Notes: generated from the sequence alone by a model not told the origin. Counted from the first letter of the stretch, positions 9,641 through 19,207 are shown. The stretch is DNA of 64,000 nucleotides from Luteolibacter yonseiensis (GCF_016595465.1 NZ_JAENIK010000008.1:284869-348868), one strand, 5' to 3'. A program made the numbers and translations.

Positions 9641-10240
9641 ATGAAGGACTCACTCCTCCACGCGCTCGACATCGGGACGCTTGCCCTGTGGGCGAGTGTC
9701 ACCTTGCTCGCCGCGGTGGCCATTGGAGTTCCTTCGTCCATTCCGCAGGCAGCCGTCGCGGCGGGAGGAATGACTACCGAAATCGGGTCGGATTTTTTGA
9801 TCGGCGACACCCCGGACGAGTCCCCTGAGGAAGATTGGGCGAAGGAAATGGAGGAAAATACCACCATGCCCGCCAAGGCGGCCCTGCCCTCCCCACCCTC
9901 GATGGCACCGAGGAAAAGCGTGAGTCCGCTGCCGGAAATTCCCAAGTTGCCCCGTCCTCCCGGCCGCGCCGTTCCCTCCTCGTCGATTGATACCCGCCTC
10001 GCCGCCGGCCACACGCCCGGTCCCGCCTATCCCGCCGCCGCACGGGCGGCCGGCCAGACCGGCACCGTCGTCATGAGCTTCACCGTGAATGGGGCGGGAA
10101 AGGTGGTTTCCGCCTTCGTTTACACCTCGTCCGGCTGGCCCCTGCTGGATCAGGAGGCCCTCCGCACCGTGAAGACATGGACCTTCCCACCGGGTGAGGC
10201 CATGGCGTTGATCCGTCCCCTCGTCTTCGAACTTCCCTGA
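9641..10240 (+). CDS. TonB-family energy transducer
   Basis: This 199-residue protein has an N-terminal membrane segment (about residues 12-35) and a Pro-rich periplasmic linker (about 75-120). The C-terminal TonB domain includes PAYPAAARAAGQTGTVVMSF and the terminal WTFPPGEA segment. TonB proteins transmit the proton-motive force of ExbB/ExbD to outer-membrane receptors. The ExbB gene follows after 6 bases, so the two form one unit. No TonB-dependent receptor is nearby, so the substrate is unknown. Confidence 0.85.
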   Translation: MKDSLLHALDIGTLALWASVTLLAAVAIGVPSSIPQAAVAAGGMTTEIGSDFLIGDTPDESPEEDWAKEMEENTTMPAKAALPSPPSMAPRKSVSPLPEIPKLPRPPGRAVPSSSIDTRLAAGHTPGPAYPAAARAAGQTGTVVMSFTVNGAGKVVSAFVYTSSGWPLLDQEALRTVKTWTFPPGEAMALIRPLVFELP

Positions 10241-10246
10241 CCACCA

Positions 10247-10912
10247 ATGCTCGCAAACGTCGTCGTCGAGACCCTGGAGAAAGGCGGTTGGGTGATGTGG
10301 CCCATCGTCCTCATCTCGTTCCTCGCGCTTTGCACCATCCTGGACCGGGTGGTCTGGTGGAACCGCCTGCGGATCGGCATGAATCCGCAGGCACGTGAAA
10401 ACGCGCGCGCCGCCCTCCGGACCGGAGATTTCACCACCGCGTGGAAACTCGGGAAAAACTCCGGCGATCCGTTTCTGGCCAATCTCCACCACGGCATGAC
10501 CCATGCGAAAACCTCCATGCTCGTCGCCATGCAGCTTCACGCCAGCCAGTTGCTGGAAAAATCCGAGGCCCGCCTCTGGGTCATCAGCACGCTCATCACT
10601 CTCGCCCCCTTGTTGGGGTTGTTCGGAACGGTCGTCGGCCTGATGGGTTCCTTCGCCAGCATCGGCGAAGACCAGCTTGCCGTCACGAAAGTCACCGGCG
10701 GCATCGGCGAGGCGCTCATCGCCACCGCCTGCGGCATCGCCATCGCGGTGCTTTGCCTGTTGCCCTACAATTTCTTCCGCAAGCGCACCGCCCGGCTCCG
10801 CGGATCGCTCGCGCATTGGATCAACCACACCGAACTGCTCGTCCTCGCCGCAGGAAAAAACGGTCACCGGCTGGGAAACATCACCTCCAGTCCGAACAAA
10901 CACGGATCATGA
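10247..10912 (+). CDS. MotA/TolQ/ExbB-family proton channel
   Basis: This 221-residue inner-membrane protein has three hydrophobic segments: near residues 13-35, about 115-140 (ITLAPLLGLFGTVVGLMGSF) and about 155-180 (EALIATACGIAIAVLCLLPY). These are characteristic of ExbB/TolQ. It forms the proton-conducting part of a Ton or Tol motor. Its stop overlaps the next gene's start (ATGA at 10909-10912), indicating translational coupling. The usual partner ExbD is not encoded next door; see the next gene. Confidence 0.88.
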   Translation: MLANVVVETLEKGGWVMWPIVLISFLALCTILDRVVWWNRLRIGMNPQARENARAALRTGDFTTAWKLGKNSGDPFLANLHHGMTHAKTSMLVAMQLHASQLLEKSEARLWVISTLITLAPLLGLFGTVVGLMGSFASIGEDQLAVTKVTGGIGEALIATACGIAIAVLCLLPYNFFRKRTARLRGSLAHWINHTELLVLAAGKNGHRLGNITSSPNKHGS

Positions 10913-11334
10913 ATTTCAGCTCGCTTCCCATGCTCAACGCCATCGGCTGCCTGTTTCTCGCAGGGGTCGTTTTCACCCAATGGGCGAAAGAAAGCCGCGA
11001 CGCCGATGCCGCGACCCAGCTCCGCTCCGAACTCGCGGCGGCCCAGGACTCCGCGAAAACGGAAAAAAGGCACTCGGACACCCTGGAACGCGACATCGCC
11101 GTGCTGAAACAATCCTTCGAAGCCACCCGGCTCGCCGCCGCCAAGGCACAGAAAAGCAGCGCCGCCACCGTGATGGAAAGCCAGCTCGCCACCGCCACCG
11201 AACAAGTGGAGACATGGAAAAACTCGCTCGCCGACCGTGACTCCCGCATCAGGGAACTGGAAAACGATCTCATCGCCACCCGCCGCCGCCTCGATGAAGC
11301 CATCGTGCGGATCAAGCAGGCCGAAGTCCGGTGA
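10909..11334 (+). CDS. Single-membrane-span coiled-coil protein coupled to ExbB
   Basis: This 141-residue protein has an N-terminal membrane segment (about residues 5-24). The rest is a continuous predicted coiled coil (about 28-140) rich in Ala/Glu/Lys/Arg. Its start codon overlaps the exbB stop, so co-translation is likely. It sits where exbD is expected and has the one-span topology of ExbD. However, it has no recognisable ExbD periplasmic domain and no Asp in the membrane segment. I do not recognise a family. It could be an accessory or replacement subunit of the motor; that is inference from position only. Confidence 0.7.
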   Translation: MNFSSLPMLNAIGCLFLAGVVFTQWAKESRDADAATQLRSELAAAQDSAKTEKRHSDTLERDIAVLKQSFEATRLAAAKAQKSSAATVMESQLATATEQVETWKNSLADRDSRIRELENDLIATRRRLDEAIVRIKQAEVR

Positions 11335-11367
11335 TTTCCGGGAATCAAGCTGGTTCCATTCCCAAAA

Positions 11368-12630
11368 TCATCTCTCCTCAACCTGCGAGGGCAGCATCAA
11401 GGCGAAGGCCGCCGCCGGGATGAAGAGCCAGGACGCCGTCAGCAACACTCCGGCGAAGTCGCCCTGGACCTTGTTGAAAATCCCGAAGAACACCACGCCC
11501 ACCGCCGAGAGAATGCGGCCAATGTTATAACAGAACCCCGCGCCCGTGCTCCGTAGCAGAACCGGGAACAGCGGCGGCAGGCACATGGTGAAAAGTCCGA
11601 AGCAACCCTGCATCAGCCCGATCACGGCGAACAATGCATACGTCACCGACAAGCCATGCGTGCCGGAGAAGGTATACCACATCACCACGAAATAACCGCC
11701 CAACATCAGCGCGATGGCCCTGCCGTAACCCATCTTCACCGCAAGTGCTCCGGCCACGAAATTTCCCACCAGCGATCCGACCATGATCCACAGCAGCGCC
11801 ATCACCGTCGCGCCATCCTTCGCCGCTTTCGCGGTTCCCACTTCCGGCAGGCTCCGGATGTAGCTCTGCTGCCAGAACATGAACGTCCAGTGCGCCGTGA
11901 GGGAGACCGCGCAGATCAACATCACCCGCCACGTGACGCTCCTTACCTCCGGCCCGAAAAGCTCACGGATTCTGGGTGCGGGCAGGTCCTTCCTCGCCTC
12001 GCTCCACTCCTCGGTCTCCGGCACCGCACGGCGTATCCACAACGTGATGAACGCGGGCAGGACGCCCACCAGGAAAATCCACTGCGGCGGATGTCCTTTC
12101 AACAGGGCTCCCGCGAGACAGGCCAGCAGGATCCCGCAGTTCACCGCGCTCTGGAGCGTCGCCGCGATCCACGGACGCCACCGCTTCGGCCACGTTTCCG
12201 ACAGGAGCGAGGCTCCCACCGCCCACTCGCCACCGATGCCGAGCGCCGCGAGGAAGCGGAAGACCAGCAGGTGCCACCACTCGGTGGAAAAATACGACAG
12301 TCCGGTGAAACACGCGTAGGTGAGGATCGTCAGCACCAGCGCCCGGCTCCGCCCGATGAGATCCGCCACCCGGCCGAAGAAACCACCACCGAGAGCCCAG
12401 CCGACAAGGAACGCCGCCTGGATGATCGACGCCTTTTTCCCGACCTCCGGGTCACTCTCGCCCGTGACCAGCAACTGCGCGACAAACGCCGTCGCCACCA
12501 GTGTGTAAAGATGCATGTCCAGGCCATCGAAAAGCCAGCCCAACCAGGCCGCCAGACCGGAGCGGCGTTGCTCGGGAGACAGGTCACGCAGATGTTGGAT
12601 TTCCTGTGTGGAATGTGGCGTAGGGTTCAT
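11368..12630 (-). CDS. MFS transporter (metabolite:H+ symporter type)
   Basis: This 420-residue integral membrane protein has about 12 hydrophobic segments. The loop 2-3 signature reads GRVADLIGRSRALVL. LGIGGEWAVGASLLSE resembles the conserved GIGGEW motif of the sialate/aromatic-acid/metabolite:H+ symporter families. It should import a small organic acid or sugar acid with protons, but the substrate cannot be read from sequence. ATG at 12630 is preferred over 12660: the upstream GGAGG directly abuts the 12660 ATG, leaving no spacing, whereas GGGG lies 6-7 bases before 12630. The gene stands alone between oppositely or separately organised units. Confidence 0.85.
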   Translation of the reverse strand: MNPTPHSTQEIQHLRDLSPEQRRSGLAAWLGWLFDGLDMHLYTLVATAFVAQLLVTGESDPEVGKKASIIQAAFLVGWALGGGFFGRVADLIGRSRALVLTILTYACFTGLSYFSTEWWHLLVFRFLAALGIGGEWAVGASLLSETWPKRWRPWIAATLQSAVNCGILLACLAGALLKGHPPQWIFLVGVLPAFITLWIRRAVPETEEWSEARKDLPAPRIRELFGPEVRSVTWRVMLICAVSLTAHWTFMFWQQSYIRSLPEVGTAKAAKDGATVMALLWIMVGSLVGNFVAGALAVKMGYGRAIALMLGGYFVVMWYTFSGTHGLSVTYALFAVIGLMQGCFGLFTMCLPPLFPVLLRSTGAGFCYNIGRILSAVGVVFFGIFNKVQGDFAGVLLTASWLFIPAAAFALMLPSQVEER

Positions 12631-12724
12631 GGGTTCCCCATGTAATTGGTCTCCAGGCATCCTCCGGCGAGCAAAAAATAGGACCAGGAAACGGACAGGT
12701 CACGCCTCCCCTTGCCAGCTCATC

Positions 12725-13861
12725 TTATCGGCCCAACATCTCGATACACTTTTCCCGCCATTCGATGGACTTCTTGGCGCGGACCCTGTGGAACCACGCG
12801 TATGTTTCCGGCTTCAGCGAGTCTTTGGAACGGACCGCCCGCGTATACGCCATCGCGAGCATACTCTGGCGCTTTTTCTGGATTTCAGCCGTGGCGGCGG
12901 TTCCCCTTGGTCCGCCCCCCCCCAGATTCATCTCGGAATAGGCTTTCACCAGAGGGTGTTCACGGTTCTTCAGGTACAGCTCGGTCTCCTCCCCCGTGAT
13001 ACCGAATCTCACCCTGCGGCCTACCAACCCGCATACCAATGTTTCGGTTTGATAATCCAACAAGGCTTTTCCGTCCGCCAGGAACTGGCCGATTTTCATC
13101 GTTTTCCATTTGAGATCCCGGTCAAGCCGGCAGGCGAAGCGGCGGGCCTGTCCCTGGCGGGTGCCTTCGGACCACACGCTGTCCTGTTCGTCGCTCATGT
13201 AGCTTGCCAATCCCACCACCTTGCCTGTGGCCACATCCAGGATCGGCCCGCCGTTGTTATCCTTGTTGTTCTCAGCATCCACCTCCAGGGTTTCGGCACT
13301 GGTTCCAAGCACCAGGCCATTCCTCACCGTGACCGCGGCATTTTCTCCACCCGCCCCGATGGCCGCGATCTTCTGATTGATCCGCAACGGCGGTTGGCCG
13401 GGATAAAAATCGAGAAAATCCTTCACCTCCTCGGTGATCTCCATCCGGACGGCATCCACATTTTCCGCAGCCTCGAGATTTCCGAATTTCTTGAAGCTGA
13501 CTCCCGCGGAGTTCTGGATCACCAGCCTTGTGTTCCCCATCAAAACGCCGGCGGTGGTATAGACATAGGTTTTGCCGCCACTTGAGCCGACGAATCCGGT
13601 ACCCGCCGATTGATCTCCCTTGATGTAAAGGACGGCATTCGAGATCCGGGGACCGACCTGTCCCTGCGCGTCAAGAATACCGCCTGCCTCCTGAGGCACG
13701 GGAGCGGGGTTTTTCGCCAATATTCCCGCCCTCTCGCTTTTCAGCGCGGCGATCTTCAGGTCCAGTTCCCTGATGCGCTGGCTCGTCGCGTCATCCGCCA
13801 TGGCACAAGCCGCCGTGCAAACCAAAAGCCCCAATGTCGAGATAAGCTGATTCTGTTTCAT
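12725..13861 (-). CDS. Trypsin-like protein with lost catalytic His and Ser (pseudoprotease)
   Basis: This 378-residue exported protein (signal peptide about 1-22) is a paralogue of the next gene upstream on this strand. Both have a short helical N-terminal segment, then a chymotrypsin-fold domain. Aligned by eye, the catalytic His motif TAAHV of the paralogue is TTAGV here (Gly105). The catalytic Ser motif GNSGGP is DNNGGP here (Asn203). The Asp (D136, VDAVRM) is kept. It should therefore have no serine-protease activity and may bind peptides or regulate its neighbour. The two genes are 7 bases apart in the same orientation, so they are probably one operon from a tandem duplication. Confidence 0.85.
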   Translation of the reverse strand: MKQNQLISTLGLLVCTAACAMADDATSQRIRELDLKIAALKSERAGILAKNPAPVPQEAGGILDAQGQVGPRISNAVLYIKGDQSAGTGFVGSSGGKTYVYTTAGVLMGNTRLVIQNSAGVSFKKFGNLEAAENVDAVRMEITEEVKDFLDFYPGQPPLRINQKIAAIGAGGENAAVTVRNGLVLGTSAETLEVDAENNKDNNGGPILDVATGKVVGLASYMSDEQDSVWSEGTRQGQARRFACRLDRDLKWKTMKIGQFLADGKALLDYQTETLVCGLVGRRVRFGITGEETELYLKNREHPLVKAYSEMNLGGGGPRGTAATAEIQKKRQSMLAMAYTRAVRSKDSLKPETYAWFHRVRAKKSIEWREKCIEMLGR

Positions 13862-13868
13862 GGCCCGT

Positions 13869-15050
13869 TTACTTCAGTTTCTGCAACTCCCGGTTCAATT
13901 CCACGAGACACTCCTTGCGCTCCACGATCGCCTTCATGGCGCGGTCGCGGTGGAACCATGCGTAGGTCTCCGGTTTCAGGGAATTCTCCGACTGGATGGC
14001 CCGCGAAATCAGGGTCGAGACCAGAATTCCGAATCTTCTCCTGATCTCCATGGTGCTGGGATCGCTTTTGCCGCCAAGCATCTCGTTGAACATGCTCCGG
14101 TACGCCTTCACCATTTCGTGATCCTGGTTATCGCTGAGGATCTTCTGAATGGCCGGATCATTGGAGCCGATCGACCTCACCCGGCTGCCGCCGTACTCCG
14201 GCAATCCCGCCATGATGGCCAGGCAGACATCGTTCAGCGCCTTGTATCGATCCACCGCTTCGCTGCTTTCCAGAAAGGCGCCGATCTTCATGGACTTCCA
14301 TTTCCATTCCTTGTCGAGCCGGCAGGCGAACCGGCGCACCTTCTCCTGAGGGGCATCCCGTTTCGTCGTGGAATTCCGCAAAAGGGTGAGGTGGGTGGCG
14401 AGCCCGACGACCCTGCCGGTCTCGACCTCCACCACCGGCCCGCCGCTGTTGCCCTGGATGATGGCGGCGTCTATTTCCAGGCTGTCCGCGCTGGTCCCGA
14501 GAACCAGTCCCTGCTCCACCGAGACAACACCGTTGCCGCCGCCGTTGCCGAGTGCCGCGATCTTCCTGTTGATTTGCAATGGTGGCTCCGCGGGACGGAA
14601 TTCGAGGGAATTTTTCACCTCCTCCAGGATTTCCATCCTGACCAGATCCGCTCCTTCGGCGGCCTCCAGGACACCGAATTTCCTGAAACTGGCGCCACTG
14701 GAATTGCGGGCGGAAAGCTTGCTGTTCCCTGAAAAGACGTGAGCGGCCGTATAAACATATTTTTTCCCGCCCACCGATCCGATGAAACCGGTGCCCACCG
14801 ATTTATCGCCCTCGATGATGACCACCGAGTCGGTGATTTTCGGATTCACCTGGCCTTGCGCGTCGAAGAGGCCGCCTGAATCGACCGCCGCCGGCGCGGG
14901 CATGGTCTCAAGGAGCCTGGCCCTCTCGCCCTCCAGCTCGGCGATCTCACGGTCGAGTTGCTTGAGACGCTCCGTATCCGCCTCATCCGCCTCACTCACG
15001 GAAGAAAAAACCAACAATGCCAGCGTGGGGAGGAGGAACTTCGGATTCAT
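13869..15050 (-). CDS. Secreted trypsin-like serine protease
   Basis: This 393-residue protein has a signal peptide (about residues 1-21) and a helical segment (22-50) with alternating Glu/Leu/Arg. A chymotrypsin-fold domain follows: GTGFIG, YTAAHV (His104), ADLVRM (Asp135) and GNSGGP (Ser202). The triad appears complete, in contrast to the downstream paralogue at 12725-13861. No PDZ domain follows, unlike DegP. The C-terminal ~150 residues are helical and of unknown role. It probably acts in the periplasm or outside the cell. It is the promoter-proximal gene of the pair. Confidence 0.85.
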   Translation of the reverse strand: MNPKFLLPTLALLVFSSVSEADEADTERLKQLDREIAELEGERARLLETMPAPAAVDSGGLFDAQGQVNPKITDSVVIIEGDKSVGTGFIGSVGGKKYVYTAAHVFSGNSKLSARNSSGASFRKFGVLEAAEGADLVRMEILEEVKNSLEFRPAEPPLQINRKIAALGNGGGNGVVSVEQGLVLGTSADSLEIDAAIIQGNSGGPVVEVETGRVVGLATHLTLLRNSTTKRDAPQEKVRRFACRLDKEWKWKSMKIGAFLESSEAVDRYKALNDVCLAIMAGLPEYGGSRVRSIGSNDPAIQKILSDNQDHEMVKAYRSMFNEMLGGKSDPSTMEIRRRFGILVSTLISRAIQSENSLKPETYAWFHRDRAMKAIVERKECLVELNRELQKLK

Positions 15051-15190
15051 GCGGGAATGCGGTGACTCGGCTGTCTAGGAGCAAACCGTATTTGAAATTT
15101 AACGCAACGATGTTCTGTTCCCATCGTTTTTTCTAACACACCGGGACCCGGTGGATGCGGTTGCGGATCATGTGAGGCTCCCGCGCCCTC

Positions 15191-16342
15191 TCATCTCCGC
15201 CTCACCGGAGCCTTCCTCGCGGAAGCGATCTCCACAATCAGCCGGTGCAGCACGAGCCGGTGATCGAGACCGGTGGTGACCAGGGCCTGATCGGCCTTTA
15301 GCGTGGCTTCAAGCACGTGCTGGAGACCGGCGAGTTCGAAATTTTTCGCATTGTCGGCGGCGAGGAAAATCGGAAAGACATTCACCCCCGAGCCGTCCTT
15401 TTTCTGAGGCAGCCACGCGCGGTCCGCTTCGGGAAGGCGGTTGAGACCACCTGAGAAGGCGCTGTAGTTGCCCGTCGGAACCTTGAGCTTCTCGATGATG
15501 AGCTTCGCCATGAAAAGATTCCTTACGACGCCGATGACGGAAGCGCGCATGATTCCGATGGCGGATTCGTCGGCTTCGAGCTGCTCGTCGATGAGCTGGA
15601 TGGCGCGTGACGCATTGCCCATCTGGATGGCCTTGCCGATCTCGAAGACCACGGCGGCGCGGCTGAGCGGGACGAGAACGCGCACATCCTCCTCGGTGAC
15701 CTCCCGGCGCCCGGTACCGAGGTAGAGATCCAGTTTTTCAAGCTCGTTGCCGATCTGCTGCGACTGTTCGCCGGCCAGCATCACGAAAAGAGCCAGCGCG
15801 TCCGGTTGAAAACTCAGATCCAACTCGCGCGCGCGCCGGGTGACGAGCGCGGCGACCTGGTCCTGCCAGTCGTCCCGGCTGGTGTCGATCCGGTCGTGGA
15901 CCTGGACGTCGGCGGCCTTTTCGATGAATTTCCAGAATCCCCGGCGCTTGTCGATGCCTTGGGCGGTGAGGAGGAATTTCACCCCATCCGGGATGCCGCG
16001 TTCCAAGGTGGCACGCAGGCTTTCCACGCCGGCCTCGGTGCGCTGCGAGCGTCCGGTGACATTGTCCGCGAAGAAATTGGCATTGCGCAGCCAGACAACC
16101 TTGTCCCCGCCGAACATCGGCAGCGTGAGCAGCGCCTGCACGGTGGAGGAACAGATTTCAAAGGCGGACTCGGAATTGTCCGCGATGCCGTCGATGGTCT
16201 CGTGGGTGAATCCATCGTCCACCCCGCCGGTGAGCTGGTTGTAGAGATCGAGCGCCTTCTCCCGGACCAGCCCCTCGTCGCTGCCGACAACGGCAAAGAA
16301 ATTTCCGGATTTCTGGGGAGTTGTCTTCGGTTTGGCAGCCAC
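15191..16342 (-). CDS. holA: DNA polymerase III subunit delta
   Basis: This 383-residue protein matches the clamp-loader delta subunit, which opens the sliding clamp during replication. The N-terminal nucleotide-binding-like fold begins FFAVVGSDEGLVREKA and continues with TLPMFGGDKVVWLRNANFF, a pattern typical of HolA. The middle three-helix and C-terminal collar regions follow (LAGEQSQQIGNELEKLDLYL, with an Asn-Glu-Leu-Glu-Lys-Leu core). The length is slightly above the usual ~340. It is divergent from the SNF2 helicase gene, with about 110 bases between them. Confidence 0.85.
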   Translation of the reverse strand: MAAKPKTTPQKSGNFFAVVGSDEGLVREKALDLYNQLTGGVDDGFTHETIDGIADNSESAFEICSSTVQALLTLPMFGGDKVVWLRNANFFADNVTGRSQRTEAGVESLRATLERGIPDGVKFLLTAQGIDKRRGFWKFIEKAADVQVHDRIDTSRDDWQDQVAALVTRRARELDLSFQPDALALFVMLAGEQSQQIGNELEKLDLYLGTGRREVTEEDVRVLVPLSRAAVVFEIGKAIQMGNASRAIQLIDEQLEADESAIGIMRASVIGVVRNLFMAKLIIEKLKVPTGNYSAFSGGLNRLPEADRAWLPQKKDGSGVNVFPIFLAADNAKNFELAGLQHVLEATLKADQALVTTGLDHRLVLHRLIVEIASARKAPVRRR

Positions 16343-16451
16343 GGGGATTTCCTAGAGTGATGCGGCGGGCGGTGCAAGCGCGGGGTAAGCCGCCCGTATT
16401 TCGCCAACCGGGGCTTGACGCGGCAGGCGGATCACCGAACCTGCCCGCCGA

Positions 16452-19154
16452 TTGCCACAAGCCGCTGACATATCGTCGTTTCTCGGGGACTCCCGGTGGA
16501 AGGACCGCTTCGACGACGAGATCCTCGCCGCGGCGAACCCGTTGGTCGGCAAGGTGAAAGACCTGCGGACGGAAGAAACCGCACCGGGTTCCGTGAGCCT
16601 TTTCGGCACCGTGGCGAAGGACGACGCGGAGGTGAATCTCTGGCAGGCGGGAAGTGGCTGGGAATTCGAAACGTTCTGCTCGTGCGACATCGGTAGCTTC
16701 TGTCATCACGCCGCGGCCATCCTCACGAAAGCGGCGAAGGAACGCGATCCCTCGCGCCTTCACGGCCGCGGGGTGGCGGGTGCCGTCGCCGCCGCTCTCC
16801 CGAGCGCCCGCGAGCTGATGAAAGCCCCGCCGGAAGACCTGCCGCGCGTCCGGCTGGATGCGGCGTTCGAGCTGCGCGTCACCCGCGAGCCGGTGGACAA
16901 GGCCACCCGCCTGCTGCTCCAGTCGCTCGGCCAGCCGAACGTGGATCACTGGATCATCGCCGAGGCCGCGGTTGCCTACGGCAAACATCGTAGTTCGCTG
17001 CGCTCGAGCGCCCCGGACTGGGTGAGCACCATCACCCACGAGGGCCAGGCCGCCATCCTCCAGCACGACACCGCGGCGGAAAACGCCGCCGCGCAACAGC
17101 TCCGCGACACCGGACTTTCATCGCTTCAATCCAACTCCGCCTGGAGGTTCCTGCTGAACCTCAAGTCCCGCGAGGAGTCCCACAGCAAGGGACCGGACCG
17201 CTGGTTTCCCGATCCCAGCCGGATCGAAACGGACGCCTTCTGGCACCAGTTCCGCGGCGAAATGGTCGAACGGCTCGAATCACTCGGCTGGACGGTGCGC
17301 GTCTCCGACAACGTGGGCCACCGCGTGCACGAGGCGGATCCCGGAAAATGGAACAGCTCGCTTTCCGCAGGCGACGGCGGGTGGTTCAGCCTTTCCGTGG
17401 GGTTCGACGTGGGCGGCGAGCGCTACGACCTGCTGCCGATCCTGGCCGGATTGCTGGAAAACGATTTCCTGGAGGAAACGCTGGATCGCCCGAACAACGG
17501 CCACATCTACGCTCCCCTTCCGGACGGCGACGCTCTGAAACTGCCCATCGGCCGCGTGCGCAAGATCCTGCAACACCTCGCCGCGCTGATCGATCCCAAG
17601 TTCCCTGACAAGGCACGGCTTCACGCGCTGGACGCGGCGTCTCTGGCGGGACTGGAAGGCTTGGGAATCGACACCCCTCCGGATCTGAAGGAGCTGGCGG
17701 ACAAGGTGCGGGATTTTTCCGGAATCGATCCGGTCCCCCCGGCGACTGGCCTGCAAGCGACCTTGCGCGACTACCAGCTGGCGGGATTCCACTGGATGCA
17801 GTTTCTCGCACGACACGGGTTGCACGGTATTTTGGCGGACGACATGGGTCTCGGGAAAACCCTGCAAACCCTCACCCACATCCTGACGGAAAAGAAATCC
17901 GGCCATTCGCGTGGTCTGCCGGTGCTGGTCGTGGCCCCCACCTCGGTCGTCCCGAACTGGCGGGCGGAAGCGCTCAAGTTCACCCCGGAACTGCGGGTTC
18001 TCGTCCTGCAGGGTGCGGATCGGAAAAAATACTTCCGCTCCATTCCCCATGCGGATCTGGTCCTCACCTCGTTCGCCCTGCTCCAGCGCGACATCGACAA
18101 GCTGGCGACGGTGCCCTTCCATCTCGTGGTGCTGGACGAGGCGCAATACATCAAGAACCCGCGCTCGAAGATGGCGCAGGCCGCCTGCAAGCTCGACTCC
18201 CGCAACCGGCTCTGCCTGTCCGGCACCCCCATCGAAAACCACCTCGGCGAGTTGTGGAGCCTGATGAATTTCCTCGTTCCGGGCTTCCTCGGCTCGGAAG
18301 ACGCATTCAACAAACGCTTCCGCACCCCCATCGAAAAAGACGGCGACCAGGAGCGGAATGCCGTGCTGAAATCGCGGGTCGCGCCCTTGATCCTGCGCCG
18401 GACGAAAGACCAGGTCGCGAAAGAACTGCCGCCGAAAACCGAACTGGTCCACCTCATCGAGCTGAACACCGGCCAGAAGGACCTTTACGAGACGGTGCGC
18501 GCCACGATGAACAAGCGGGTGCGCGAGGCCATCGCCGCGCGGGGCGTGGAGCAGTCACAGATCGTCTTCCTGGACGCGCTGCTGAAACTCCGCCAGATCT
18601 GCTGCCACCCCAAGCTCCTGCCGGAAGACTACGAGCATGATGTGGTGGACTCCGCGAAGCTGGATTTCCTCACCGAACTGCTGGCGGTATTGATCGAGGA
18701 AGGCCGGCGAATCCTGCTGTTCTCGCAATTCACGACGATGCTGTCCTTGATCGAAGCCCATCTGGTGAAGGAGAAGATTTCCTATTTGAAACTCACGGGC
18801 GCCTCGAAAGACCGGGGAAAACTCGTCGAGGATTTCCAGAACGGAAAGTCGCCCGTTTTCCTCATTTCGCTGAAGGCGGGAGGCACCGGCCTCAACCTGA
18901 CCGCCGCCGACACCGTAATCCATTACGACCCATGGTGGAATCCGGCCGCCGAGGCCCAGGCCACGGACCGGGCCTACCGCATCGGGCAGAACAAGCCGGT
19001 CTTCGTCCACAAGCTGCTTTGTCAGGAGACGGTGGAGGAGCGCATTCACCAGATGCAGCAGGCAAAGGGCAAGCTCGCCTCCGGCATCCTCGCGGACGCG
19101 GACATTTCCAACAGGCTCGACGCGGAGACGGTGAGGGCGTTGTTGGACTCCTGA
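16452..19154 (+). CDS. SNF2-family DEAD/DEAH helicase with SWIM zinc finger
   Basis: This 900-residue protein has an N-terminal SWIM zinc finger (FCSCDIGSFCHH, about residues 77-88). A long middle region follows, and then the SNF2 ATPase: motif I DDMGLGKTLQT (about 460), motif II DEAQ, and motif III SGTPIENHLGELWSL. The helicase C-terminal lobe contains SLKAGGTGLNLTAAD and the arginine-finger segment ATDRAYRIGQ. Such bacterial HepA/RapA-like proteins translocate on DNA and may remodel nucleoprotein or RNA polymerase. The start used is TTG at 16452, since no ATG lies near the beginning of the conserved region; the exact start is uncertain. Confidence 0.88.
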   Translation: MPQAADISSFLGDSRWKDRFDDEILAAANPLVGKVKDLRTEETAPGSVSLFGTVAKDDAEVNLWQAGSGWEFETFCSCDIGSFCHHAAAILTKAAKERDPSRLHGRGVAGAVAAALPSARELMKAPPEDLPRVRLDAAFELRVTREPVDKATRLLLQSLGQPNVDHWIIAEAAVAYGKHRSSLRSSAPDWVSTITHEGQAAILQHDTAAENAAAQQLRDTGLSSLQSNSAWRFLLNLKSREESHSKGPDRWFPDPSRIETDAFWHQFRGEMVERLESLGWTVRVSDNVGHRVHEADPGKWNSSLSAGDGGWFSLSVGFDVGGERYDLLPILAGLLENDFLEETLDRPNNGHIYAPLPDGDALKLPIGRVRKILQHLAALIDPKFPDKARLHALDAASLAGLEGLGIDTPPDLKELADKVRDFSGIDPVPPATGLQATLRDYQLAGFHWMQFLARHGLHGILADDMGLGKTLQTLTHILTEKKSGHSRGLPVLVVAPTSVVPNWRAEALKFTPELRVLVLQGADRKKYFRSIPHADLVLTSFALLQRDIDKLATVPFHLVVLDEAQYIKNPRSKMAQAACKLDSRNRLCLSGTPIENHLGELWSLMNFLVPGFLGSEDAFNKRFRTPIEKDGDQERNAVLKSRVAPLILRRTKDQVAKELPPKTELVHLIELNTGQKDLYETVRATMNKRVREAIAARGVEQSQIVFLDALLKLRQICCHPKLLPEDYEHDVVDSAKLDFLTELLAVLIEEGRRILLFSQFTTMLSLIEAHLVKEKISYLKLTGASKDRGKLVEDFQNGKSPVFLISLKAGGTGLNLTAADTVIHYDPWWNPAAEAQATDRAYRIGQNKPVFVHKLLCQETVEERIHQMQQAKGKLASGILADADISNRLDAETVRALLDS

Positions 19155-19173
19155 AAGGCGGATCAAATGAATT

Positions 19174-19201
19174 TGACTAAATTTCTGGTCATTTTACATT
19201 A
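19174..19201 (+). promoter_or_regulatory. Candidate sigma70-type promoter of the toxin-antitoxin pair
   Basis: TTGACT (19174-19179), a 16-base spacer and TACATT (19196-19201) lie just before the antitoxin ATG at 19208. The local sequence is AT-rich against a GC-rich background. The predicted transcript would have almost no leader. Confidence 0.5.
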
Positions 19202-19207
19202 GCCTCC

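Noticed and set aside
15106..15128. An intrinsic terminator (AACGATG/CATCGTT followed by T)
   Set aside because: The T run is on the plus strand, whereas both neighbouring genes are on the minus strand, so no upstream transcript needs it.
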